Positions 1-6,116 of a DNA stretch of 6,986 bases are shown here, one piece after another; within the stretch, counting starts at the first letter, position 1, and every line of letters begins with the position of its first letter. Under the pieces are notes generated by a model. It had not been told where the DNA came from. It ran no database searches and saw nothing but the letters and a program-made list of their open reading frames with translations. A program made the translations under genes and the position numbers. The stretch comes from an uncultured Gammaproteobacteria bacterium (lineage in GTDB: Bacteria; Pseudomonadota; Gammaproteobacteria; Chromatiales; Chromatiaceae): assembly GCA_937926265.1 (NCBI GenBank), contig CALAZS010000056.1, positions 1-6,986 on the forward strand, given 5' to 3'.

Positions 1-963
1 CGTATGCAGGGTGAATATGTCTCGGTTGACCAGGCGCAACCAGGTGAAGATGATTCGTACAGTGGTTTTCGTGATGCTTATTCGCGTTTTGGTGCCAAGG
101 CTTCTATGCCTATAGGGGATTTTAATTTATCCGGCAAACTCGAAATACCTTTTAACCTGCCTCAGATGCAGGCAGAAGATCCTTCATTTTTTGAAGGATT
201 TTATAAAGATAACAATGCCCCACGTGTTGCCAAGATTGGTATATCCAATGACAGTTTGGGATCCCTGGCTTACGGTAAGCAATGGTTGGCATACTATAAC
301 AATATTGCTTACCCGGTTGATTATTTCAGTTCTTTTTATTCCGGGTTTGCCACCCATGCAACTTTCCGACGTGAAGCTTTAACTTATGTTTCCCCAAGCT
401 TTTCAGGGCTTCAGTTCACTGCCTCCGGCGTTGACCTGACTGATGGCGGCGGTACCAGTTACCTGGATACCCAGCAATATGCACTGTCTTACTCAATCGA
501 TAACTTTTCCACGGCCATTGCTTACCAGGACACACATGACAATAGAGCTGACCTGTTTGGTATCTCAGCATCTTATACAACAGGTCCTTTCCGCTTTGCA
601 GCCAAGTATGAACAATTAGATTCAAACAATTCGGTCACAATCAATAAAGATCCAGCCATCTTCAACATATATGGTTCATACACGATGGATCAGTTTACCT
701 TTAAAGCCATGTATGCCAATGGTGATGGAAACAGTGCCAATGATGAACCGGACGCATTTTTTGTCGGCGATTCCTATCATTTGGGCGTTGACTATCAACA
801 TCAGGACAACCTGAAATTTTTTGTTGAATATTTCTACGAAGAGAATGGTTACGCAATTTATACGCCTGACTCTGAAAGCTTCAATCCTCTAGCAGGTTAT
901 CAAGTTGAGTCCGATGGCACAGCCATTGCTGTCGGCCTCCGCTACGACTTCAGCTCCAATTAA
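1..963 (+). CDS. Gram-negative general porin, 3' part (5' end outside window)
   Basis: Outer-membrane beta-barrel porin for passive diffusion of small solutes. The frame is open from base 1, with a Met at codon 2, but that Met is unlikely to be the start: there is no signal peptide, and the protein begins within a first barrel strand. Seen: alternating hydrophobic/polar, aromatic-rich strands throughout; the stretch GSLAYGKQW (bases 259-285), which matches the conserved G-x-x-x-x-G-[RK]-Q region before constriction loop 3 of classical trimeric porins; and later RREALTYVSPSFSGL, matching the usual R-x-[DN]-[ST]-[IL]-x-Y-x-SP-x-[FL]-x-G segment. The end, VGLRYDF, fits an outer-membrane beta-signal but is followed by SSN, so the last residue is not the usual aromatic. 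About 320 codons are visible; the full protein would be roughly 350-380. Family call is firm; substrate preference cannot be read. It lies 72 nt upstream of an osmolyte transporter and may be co-transcribed with it. Confidence 0.88.
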   Translation, partial: RMQGEYVSVDQAQPGEDDSYSGFRDAYSRFGAKASMPIGDFNLSGKLEIPFNLPQMQAEDPSFFEGFYKDNNAPRVAKIGISNDSLGSLAYGKQWLAYYNNIAYPVDYFSSFYSGFATHATFRREALTYVSPSFSGLQFTASGVDLTDGGGTSYLDTQQYALSYSIDNFSTAIAYQDTHDNRADLFGISASYTTGPFRFAAKYEQLDSNNSVTINKDPAIFNIYGSYTMDQFTFKAMYANGDGNSANDEPDAFFVGDSYHLGVDYQHQDNLKFFVEYFYEENGYAIYTPDSESFNPLAGYQVESDGTAIAVGLRYDFSSN

Positions 964-980
964 TTTTCCTGCATCCCTCT

Positions 981-1002
981 AACCGATGCGTCTGCACCGG
1001 TT
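981..1002 (+). other. Small hairpin between porin and BCCT genes
   Basis: Arms AACCGATGC and GCACCGGTT are complementary over 9 positions with one mismatch, around a 4-nt loop GTCT. No T-run follows, so it is not a standard intrinsic terminator. It could stabilise the porin mRNA 3' end, act as a weak attenuator, or be chance. Confidence 0.35.
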
Positions 1003-1024
1003 GCTCGCTGTCCATTTAAAATAC

Positions 1025-1030
1025 AAGGAG
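1025..1030 (+). promoter_or_regulatory. Ribosome binding site of the BCCT transporter gene
   Basis: AAGGAG, a near-consensus Shine-Dalgarno sequence, ends 5 nt before the ATG at 1036. It fixes the start and suggests efficient translation. Confidence 0.85.
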
Positions 1031-1035
1031 TCATT

Positions 1036-2619
1036 ATGACTACTACAAATCAAGAAACTGAATATGAAACTGACTATGAGATTGGCCAGGATAATATTCG
1101 CACCTGGGGTATGGATTTTCATAACCCTGTCTTTTTAATTTCTGCACTGATGGTACTGGTTTTTGTGATTGGTACCTTAATTTTTCCTGGCGAAGCCAAG
1201 CAAACTTTTGACAATAGCAAAGCCTGGTCGATTGATAACTTTGACTGGTTTTTCCTGGTTGCGGGAAATATTTTCGTGGTTTTTTGCCTGCTATTAATCG
1301 TTCTTCCGGTAGGCAAAATTCGTCTAGGTGGTAAAGACGCCCGGCCAGAGTTTTCAACCCTGTCATGGTTTGCCATGTTGTTTGCTGCCGGCATGGGGAT
1401 TGGCCTGATGTTCTGGAGTGTTGCCGAACCAACAGCATATTTTACTGATTGGTATGGAACGCCGCTGAATGTGGAAGCTAAAACAACAGAAGGTTATCAG
1501 GCGGCAATGGGGGCCACCATGTTTCACTGGGGATTACACCCCTGGGCTATTTATGCCGTAGTGGCCTTGTCCCTGGCATTTTTTACCTACAACAAAGGCC
1601 TGCCGCTGACTATTCGTTCGGCATTTTTTCCTTTCATAAAAGACCGTTCCTGGGGTTGGTTTGGTCATGTAATCGATGTCATTGCTGTCATGGCCACCAT
1701 CTTTGGTCTGGCTACTTCATTGGGTTTCGGAGCACAACAAGCTGCAGCGGGTTTAAATTTTCTATTTGAGATTCCCAATACCATCAATACCCAGATAGCT
1801 ATCATTATCGGTGTTACGTCTATTGCCATTGTCTCGGTTGTGCGAGGACTTGATGGTGGAGTGAAGCTGCTTAGTAACTTTAATATGTTACTGGCACTAC
1901 TGCTGCTTTTATTTGTCATGATAGTGGGGCAGGGATTTGCGATTTTTCAGGGCATTGCTGAAACCACCGGTAATTATATTTCTTACCTGATTCCATTGAG
2001 TGACTGGACAGGTCGTGAGGACGATAAGTTTTATCATGGATGGACAGTATTTTACTGGGCCTGGTGGATTTCCTGGTCGCCTTTTGTCGGAATGTTTATT
2101 GCCCGTGTTTCAAAAGGAAGGACTGTAAGACAGTTCCTTATCGCCGTTCTGCTTATTCCGACAATGGTTACCATTGTTTGGATGACTGTGTTTGGTGGAA
2201 CCGCGCTTGAACAGGTGCAAAATGAGGTAGGGCAGTTGGCTAATGGCATAACCGAGGTTTCTCTCACGCTGTTCCACATGCTCGAAAACCTGCCAATGTC
2301 GTCAGTTACTTCATTCATAGGAATTGTTCTGGTGCTGGTATTTTTCGTGACTTCTTCTGACTCTGGATCTTTAGTGGTTGACAGTATTACTGCGGGCGGC
2401 AAATTGGATGCACCGATTCCACAACGTGTTTTCTGGGCGACAATGGAAGGGCTTATTGCTGGTGCCCTCTTATTTGGTGGAGGAGCTGATGCGCTTGGCG
2501 CTTTACAGGCAGCGGCCATCACAGTTGGTTTACCATTTACCCTTGTTTTACTTGCTATGTGCATTGCCCTGTACATGGGGCTGAGGCATGAAATTAAATA
2601 TGTCGTAGATGCCAAATAA
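1036..2619 (+). CDS. BCCT-family betaine/choline/carnitine transporter
   Basis: Inner-membrane secondary transporter for a quaternary-ammonium compatible solute, 527 residues with about 12 hydrophobic segments. Seen: the family signature GWTVFYWAWW at residues 335-344, including W341, W343, W344 and W347, which match the tryptophan box that holds betaine in BetP; the glycine motif GMGIG at 119-123 followed by FWSVAEP; and TSSDSGS at 439-445, corresponding to the conserved sodium-site region of Na+-coupled members. In this family GMGIG is typical of Na+-coupled betaine carriers, whereas H+-coupled choline carriers usually have GIGID, so Na+-driven glycine betaine or a related solute is the best inference. 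The N-terminus (residues 1-23) is acidic. The C-terminal tail after the last membrane segment is only about 12-15 residues, without the long basic osmosensing extension of BetP. The start is set by a strong RBS. The exact substrate is unproven. Confidence 0.95.
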   Translation: MTTTNQETEYETDYEIGQDNIRTWGMDFHNPVFLISALMVLVFVIGTLIFPGEAKQTFDNSKAWSIDNFDWFFLVAGNIFVVFCLLLIVLPVGKIRLGGKDARPEFSTLSWFAMLFAAGMGIGLMFWSVAEPTAYFTDWYGTPLNVEAKTTEGYQAAMGATMFHWGLHPWAIYAVVALSLAFFTYNKGLPLTIRSAFFPFIKDRSWGWFGHVIDVIAVMATIFGLATSLGFGAQQAAAGLNFLFEIPNTINTQIAIIIGVTSIAIVSVVRGLDGGVKLLSNFNMLLALLLLLFVMIVGQGFAIFQGIAETTGNYISYLIPLSDWTGREDDKFYHGWTVFYWAWWISWSPFVGMFIARVSKGRTVRQFLIAVLLIPTMVTIVWMTVFGGTALEQVQNEVGQLANGITEVSLTLFHMLENLPMSSVTSFIGIVLVLVFFVTSSDSGSLVVDSITAGGKLDAPIPQRVFWATMEGLIAGALLFGGGADALGALQAAAITVGLPFTLVLLAMCIALYMGLRHEIKYVVDAK

Positions 2620-2646
2620 TCTGTCACATAATCAGGCAGGCAATCT

Positions 2647-2660
2647 GCACATGGATGTGC
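2647..2660. repeat. Palindrome GCACATGGATGTGC, possible decayed repeat copy or weak terminator
   Basis: Perfect 14-nt palindrome, 27 nt after the transporter stop, followed by CTTTCTTC and an A-run. As RNA it gives a 5-bp stem with a TGGA loop, so as a terminator it is weak. The same CACATGGATGTG core occurs at 5120-5131 inside a larger repeat element, where it is also followed by a CTTC and A-rich stretch, suggesting a shared origin. Confidence 0.45.
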
Positions 2661-2679
2661 TTTCTTCAAAAAAATCAAA

Positions 2680-2849
2680 AGAATGATTTTTTATAAAAAG
2701 ATATTATTTTATTATAAATTTCAATAATTTAAGTTTATTTAATTGATTTATATTTATTTCTCGAAATAATTTTCAGCAAAAGTGCCTTTAGCGGGCATTC
2801 TGTCTAAAAAATCCGTACAATAGCTGAAAAATTATAAGGGGAGTCCAAT
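2680..2849 (+). promoter_or_regulatory. AT-rich leader and possible promoter region of trpS operon
   Basis: Bases about 2685-2770 are almost entirely A/T, very unlike the coding DNA on either side, and fit an upstream activating or bendable region. A possible -10 hexamer TACAAT lies at 2816-2821, but no good -35 sits 16-18 nt upstream (GGGCAT at 2793-2798). The trpS operon probably starts here because the preceding gene is functionally unrelated. No T-box or leader peptide with tryptophan codons was seen. Confidence 0.35.
2837..2843 (+). promoter_or_regulatory. Ribosome binding site that selects the TTG start of trpS
   Basis: AGGGGAG lies 6 nt before TTG at 2850. This decides the start: the next in-frame ATG (2892) falls just before the RPTGRLHLGH nucleotide-binding motif and would remove the first beta-strand. 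Confidence 0.8.
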
Positions 2850-4067
2850 TTGAATTCTGTTTCTGGTCAATACACGCGCGTTCTTTCCGGAATGCGGCCT
2901 ACAGGTCGTCTGCACCTGGGGCATTACCACGGCGTATTAAAAAACTGGTTACAACTTCAGCATGAGTACGAATGCTTCTTTTTTGTAGCAGACTGGCATG
3001 CTTTAACCACACATTACGATGATCCGTCGATTATTCCGGGTAGCGTCAATGACATGGTAATTGACTGGCTGGCTGCCGGTATTAATCCATCCGAAGCAAC
3101 CATGTTTGTACAGTCACGTATTCCCGAGCATGCCGAGCTGCATTTACTGTTATCGATGATGACACCGTTAGGCTGGCTGGAAAGGGTTCCCAGTTATAAA
3201 GACCAGCAGGAAAAACTCAAAGAACGTGACCTCGCCACTTACGGTTTCCTGGGTTACCCGTTACTGCAATCTGCAGACATTCTGATTTATAAAGCTGGGC
3301 AGGTACCGGTTGGTGAAGACCAGGTGGCCCATGTGGAGCTTACCCGCGAGGTCGCAAGACGCTTTAACCATATGTATGGCAAGGAACCTGATTTCCAGGA
3401 AAAAGCCGAAGCGGCAATGAAGAAAATGGGCAAGAAAACTGCCAAGCTATACAAGCAATATCGCAAGGCATACCAGGAGCAGGGTGATCATGAAGCACTT
3501 GATGCTGCCAGGGCACTGCTTGAAAGCCAGCAGAATATCACCATGAACGATCGCGAGCGTCTGTTTGGTTTTATTGAAGGCGGTGGCAAGGTTATCCTTC
3601 CAGAGCCACAGTCATTGTTAACCAAGGCTTCCAAGATGCCGGGTCTGGATGGACAGAAAATGTCCAAGTCTTATGGCAATACCATTTCGTTACGCGATGA
3701 TCCTGCAGATATTGAAAAACAGCTGAAAACCATGCCAACAGACCCTGCAAGGGTGCGCAGAAATGATCCGGGTGATCCAAGTAAATGCCCGGTATGGCAA
3801 TTCCACGAAGTTTATTCCGATGACAGCATGATGGAATGGGTTTCCAATGGCTGTAAATCAGCCAGCATAGGCTGTATTGAATGTAAGCAGCCTGTCATTG
3901 AAGCCGTATTAAAAGAGCTCAAACCCATTCAGGAACGGGCCGCTGAGTATGAAGAACAGCCTGACCTGGTTCAAAGTGTCATCAATGAAGGTTGTGAAAA
4001 AGCCCGTGATATAGCCCGTGAAACCATGAAAGATGTCAGGCATGCCATGTCTATGGATTACACCTGA
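2850..4067 (+). CDS. trpS: Tryptophanyl-tRNA synthetase, long form with Cys4 motif
   Basis: Cytoplasmic class Ic aminoacyl-tRNA synthetase that activates tryptophan with ATP and charges tRNA-Trp. Length is 405 residues against about 334 for E. coli TrpRS. Seen: the HIGH-type motif HLGH at 22-25 after RPTG, the conserved PLLQSADIL at 137-145 and VGEDQ at 154-158, and KMSKS at 270-274. Between the end of the conserved core (RFNHMYG, ending 177) and KVILPEP (from 247) lies a roughly 65-70-residue charged, helical-looking insertion absent from the E. coli form. In the C-terminal domain, cysteines 313, 335, 342 and 345 form C-x21-C-x6-C-x2-C, almost the spacing known for the [4Fe-4S] cluster of Thermotoga maritima TrpRS. 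TTG is the start, supported by a strong Shine-Dalgarno. The stop codon directly abuts the scpA start. Function is certain; the cluster is inferred. Confidence 0.97.
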   Translation: MNSVSGQYTRVLSGMRPTGRLHLGHYHGVLKNWLQLQHEYECFFFVADWHALTTHYDDPSIIPGSVNDMVIDWLAAGINPSEATMFVQSRIPEHAELHLLLSMMTPLGWLERVPSYKDQQEKLKERDLATYGFLGYPLLQSADILIYKAGQVPVGEDQVAHVELTREVARRFNHMYGKEPDFQEKAEAAMKKMGKKTAKLYKQYRKAYQEQGDHEALDAARALLESQQNITMNDRERLFGFIEGGGKVILPEPQSLLTKASKMPGLDGQKMSKSYGNTISLRDDPADIEKQLKTMPTDPARVRRNDPGDPSKCPVWQFHEVYSDDSMMEWVSNGCKSASIGCIECKQPVIEAVLKELKPIQERAAEYEEQPDLVQSVINEGCEKARDIARETMKDVRHAMSMDYT

Positions 4068-4904
4068 GTGAGACCTAGTTTGACTGAAGAAAGTTTAATT
4101 GAAGAAAATCCCAAGGTACTTCCTCAACAGGAGGAGATGCCTTTTGCGGTTATTCAAGGCCAGCCACAGTTTGAAATTCCCAAGGACCTGTATATTCCAC
4201 CTGAAGCGCTGGAAGTGTTTCTGGATGCGTTTGAAGGTCCACTGGATTTACTGCTTTACCTGATTAAGCGCCAGAACCTCGATATCCTCGATATTCCGAT
4301 TGCAGACATTACCATTCAGTATGTTCAATATGTCGAGATGATGCGTGAACTGAACCTGGAGCTGGCAGCAGATTACCTGGTGATGGCAGCGATGCTGGCA
4401 GAGATCAAGTCCAGGATGTTGTTGCCACGTTCAACCGAAGATGCTGAAGACGAGGATGACCCGCGTGCGGAACTGATCAGGCGTTTGCAGGAATATGAAC
4501 GCTACAAGCAGGCTGCTGAAGACCTGGATTCCTTGCCAAGACTTGAACGGGATGTTTTCCAGGTGAATGCCGATTTTCCTGATCGTATCATCGAACGCAA
4601 GGAGCCCGATGTTGACTTAAAGGAGCTGTTGTTTGCTTTAAAAGAAGTCATGCATCGGGCTGATATGTTCAGCAGTCATCATGTTGAACGTGAGGCTTTG
4701 TCACTGCGTGAGCGTATGTCTATGGTGCTGGATAAAATTGATACGGAAGCTTTTACACCATTTACCGACCTGTTTGATTTTAGGGAAGGGCGAGATGGGG
4801 TGGTTGTTACTTTTATGGCTGTGCTTGAACTCTTGAAACAGTCTTTGCTTGAGATTGTTCAATCAGAAGCATTTGCGCCGATACACGTGAAAGCCAAGTC
4901 ATGA
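4068..4904 (+). CDS. scpA: Segregation and condensation protein A (kleisin)
   Basis: Kleisin subunit of the Smc–ScpA–ScpB condensin, which bridges the Smc heads and binds the ScpB dimer on the nucleoid. Length is 278 residues. Seen: a 50-residue acidic N-terminal extension; the hallmark FEGPLDLLL at 55-63, followed by the helical Smc-binding region (IKRQNLDILDIPIADIT and ADYLVMAAMLAEIKSRMLLP); a charged middle with the ERYKQAAEDL segment expected to contact ScpB; and a C-terminal winged-helix region (about 225-278) ending FAPIHVKAKS. The GTG at 4068 follows the trpS TGA with no gap, suggesting translational coupling. An in-frame TTG at 4080 is an equally possible start, since neither has a clear Shine-Dalgarno; only four residues differ. 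ScpA presence implies a genome with Smc rather than MukBEF. Confidence 0.95.
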   Translation: MRPSLTEESLIEENPKVLPQQEEMPFAVIQGQPQFEIPKDLYIPPEALEVFLDAFEGPLDLLLYLIKRQNLDILDIPIADITIQYVQYVEMMRELNLELAADYLVMAAMLAEIKSRMLLPRSTEDAEDEDDPRAELIRRLQEYERYKQAAEDLDSLPRLERDVFQVNADFPDRIIERKEPDVDLKELLFALKEVMHRADMFSSHHVEREALSLRERMSMVLDKIDTEAFTPFTDLFDFREGRDGVVVTFMAVLELLKQSLLEIVQSEAFAPIHVKAKS

Positions 4905-4906
4905 AT

Positions 4907-5026
4907 TGACAAAACTCTCATAAGTCTGCGTTACAGGACCGCTGTGAATACTTCCCTGTAAGCTCTGACCAAAACATCCATGTTTTGGACAGTCCTGAAA
5001 CGCAGCACTTATTGAGTGTTTTTACA
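4907..5026. repeat. MITE-like inverted-repeat element, copy 1
   Basis: About 120 nt bounded by long imperfect inverted repeats: the left arm 4907-4939 and right arm 4992-5026 match at 29 of 33 positions, with two single-base gaps. Inside are a perfect 20-nt palindrome at 4969-4988 centred on ATCCAT, and a degenerate one, TACTTCCCTGTA, at 4949-4960. The core (4940-4998) aligns with the reverse complement of the second element at 5063-5167. It encodes nothing, no transposase is nearby, and I see no clear target-site duplication. It starts 2 nt after the scpA stop, and would fold into a long stem-loop if transcribed. Confidence 0.8.
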
Positions 5027-5062
5027 CGGATTAAGCCAATGCGTTCTATGCTTGAATACTAA

Positions 5063-5167
5063 GAAGCTTGCTGATGTCTTTTTCAGAAGTGTCCGAGTCA
5101 TGGATGACGAGGTCAAGCCCACATGGATGTGTTTATGGCGTCTTCTGAAAAAGATTCAGTGAGCTTC
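5063..5167. repeat. MITE-like inverted-repeat element, copy 2 (opposite orientation)
   Basis: About 105 nt with inverted arms at 5063-5089 and 5142-5167. The inner 13 bp are perfect (TCTTTTTCAGAAG against CTTCTGAAAAAGA) and the outer parts imperfect (GAAGCT against AGCTTC). Inside are two perfect palindromes with the shared ATGGAT centre: GTCATGGATGAC at 5097-5108 and CACATGGATGTG at 5120-5131. Its reverse complement aligns with the core of copy 1, including the TTGACC/CTGACC, CATCCATG, GGACA and CTGAAA blocks, while the outer arms differ in sequence. No coding capacity was recognised. Confidence 0.78.
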
Positions 5168-5172
5168 ACTGA
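5156..5172. repeat. Short hairpin TCAGTGA-GCT-TCACTGA upstream of scpB
   Basis: Perfect 7-bp stem around a 3-nt loop, overlapping the right arm of the second repeat element and ending 34 nt before the scpB ATG. It could compete with the larger stem for pairing. No T-run follows, so it is not a standard terminator. Confidence 0.45.
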
Positions 5173-5206
5173 TTTAAAAGAATGACGATGTTTCAATCCT
5201 GTATGG

Positions 5207-6064
5207 ATGAAAAATATGGATAATGAAAAACTAAAATCAATTCTAGAAGCTGCGTTACTAGCCGCCGGTGGTTCACTGTCACTGGACAGAATGCTGGATT
5301 TGTTTGAAGAAGACAGCGCACCAGAAAAGAAACAACTGCGTGAAGCTCTGCAAATGCTATCAGATGAATACGAAGGCCGGGGCATGCAGTTAACAGAAAC
5401 CGGCAGCGGCTGGCGCATACAGGTCAGGGCTCAATATGCTGAATGGGTATCGCGTCTGTGGGAAGAAAAACCGGCACGTTATTCAAGAGCACTATTGGAA
5501 ACCCTTGCATTGATCGCTTACCGCCAGCCAATCACGCGTGGTGAGATTGAAGACGTCCGTGGTGTCAGTGTCAGTTCAAACATTATTAAAACTCTACATG
5601 AACGCGACTGGATTCGTGTAGTAGGGCATCGTGATGTCCCAGGCCGTCCTGCTCTGTATGCTACCAGCAAGGTTTTCCTCGATTACTTTAATCTTAAATC
5701 ACTTAATGACCTGCCAAGCCTGGCTGAAATCAGAGACCTTGATTCAATTAACCAGGAGCTTGAGTTGTCAGACCCTGATAAGCAGGCAGTTGAATCCTCT
5801 GAAAAAACAGAAGCGGCTAATCCAGATACAGTTAACCCAGAAACACCAGATCAGGAATTATCTGAAGCTGTCGATATAGCACCAGTTGATGTAGCACCAG
5901 TTATTGAAGCTGAAGAGAACCTGGATTCTGCAGAACAATCAGAAAATGTTTCAGAAATAACAGATGAGCAACCTGAGTCACCTGAAAAATCTTCAGACGA
6001 ATCTTCAGACGAGCCTTCAGATGATCAACAACACAAACTATCCGATGCGCCCGAGTCCCTCTAA
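5207..6064 (+). CDS. scpB: Segregation and condensation protein B with long acidic tail
   Basis: Dimeric winged-helix partner of ScpA in the Smc condensin complex. Length is 285 residues. Seen: an N-terminal winged helix beginning KLKSILEAALLAAGG; the family hallmark ALIAYRQPITRGEIE at 101-115 followed by RGVSVSSNI; and GRPALYATSKVFLDYF at 146-161, ending the conserved domain near 180. Residues about 185-285 are a low-complexity Glu/Asp/Ser/Pro tail, likely disordered, containing short tandem repeats (VDIAPVDVAPV; SSDE-SSDE-PSDD). Such acidic tails occur in some gammaproteobacterial ScpB proteins. Start choice is uncertain: ATG 5207 has no good Shine-Dalgarno, whereas the in-frame ATG 5216 is preceded by GGATGA at suitable spacing and would remove three residues. 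Two repeat elements separate it from scpA, unlike the tight spacing or overlap common for this pair. Confidence 0.95.
   Translation: MKNMDNEKLKSILEAALLAAGGSLSLDRMLDLFEEDSAPEKKQLREALQMLSDEYEGRGMQLTETGSGWRIQVRAQYAEWVSRLWEEKPARYSRALLETLALIAYRQPITRGEIEDVRGVSVSSNIIKTLHERDWIRVVGHRDVPGRPALYATSKVFLDYFNLKSLNDLPSLAEIRDLDSINQELELSDPDKQAVESSEKTEAANPDTVNPETPDQELSEAVDIAPVDVAPVIEAEENLDSAEQSENVSEITDEQPESPEKSSDESSDEPSDDQQHKLSDAPESL
5873..5902 (+). repeat. 15-bp tandem duplication in scpB tail
   Basis: Two adjacent 15-bp units, GATATAGCACCAGTT and GATGTAGCACCAGTT, differ at one base and encode DIAPV-DVAPV in the acidic tail. This looks like a recent in-frame duplication. Confidence 0.7.
5990..6025 (+). repeat. 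Three 12-bp tandem units in scpB tail
   Basis: TCTTCAGACGAA, TCTTCAGACGAG and CCTTCAGATGAT follow one another in frame and encode SSDE-SSDE-PSDD. The near-identity of the first two suggests expansion by slippage. Confidence 0.75.
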
Positions 6065-6116
6065 ATTTGTCTAAATCTACCTGAACCCAGTCACTACTAC
6101 CAACCACTACAAGATA

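Noticed and set aside
1043..1438. Minus-strand open frames under the 5' part of the transporter gene
   Set aside because: Antisense to a confident gene, no recognisable motif and no convincing ribosome binding site noticed.
2052..2678. Open frame of about 208 codons on the minus strand under the transporter gene
   Set aside because: It lies almost wholly antisense to the confident BCCT gene, shows no recognisable domain, and its composition (Thr, Ser, Pro, Ala, Ile) is what reverse-reading membrane-protein codons gives.
2669..2692. AAAAAATCA / TGATTTTTT inverted repeat as a terminator of the transporter gene
   Set aside because: The stem is almost purely A-T and so too weak for a convincing intrinsic terminator, in a region where such matches arise by composition.
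4906..4936. Perfect TTGACA at 4906-4911 as a promoter for scpB
   Set aside because: No acceptable -10 at 16-18 nt (the best, TTACAG, is 19 nt away), and the hexamer is largely part of the inverted-repeat arm.
5113..5418. Minus-strand 101-codon frame covering the second repeat element and the scpB start
   Set aside because: The Ser-rich translation is a shadow of scpB and the repeat; no recognisable motif and no independent support.
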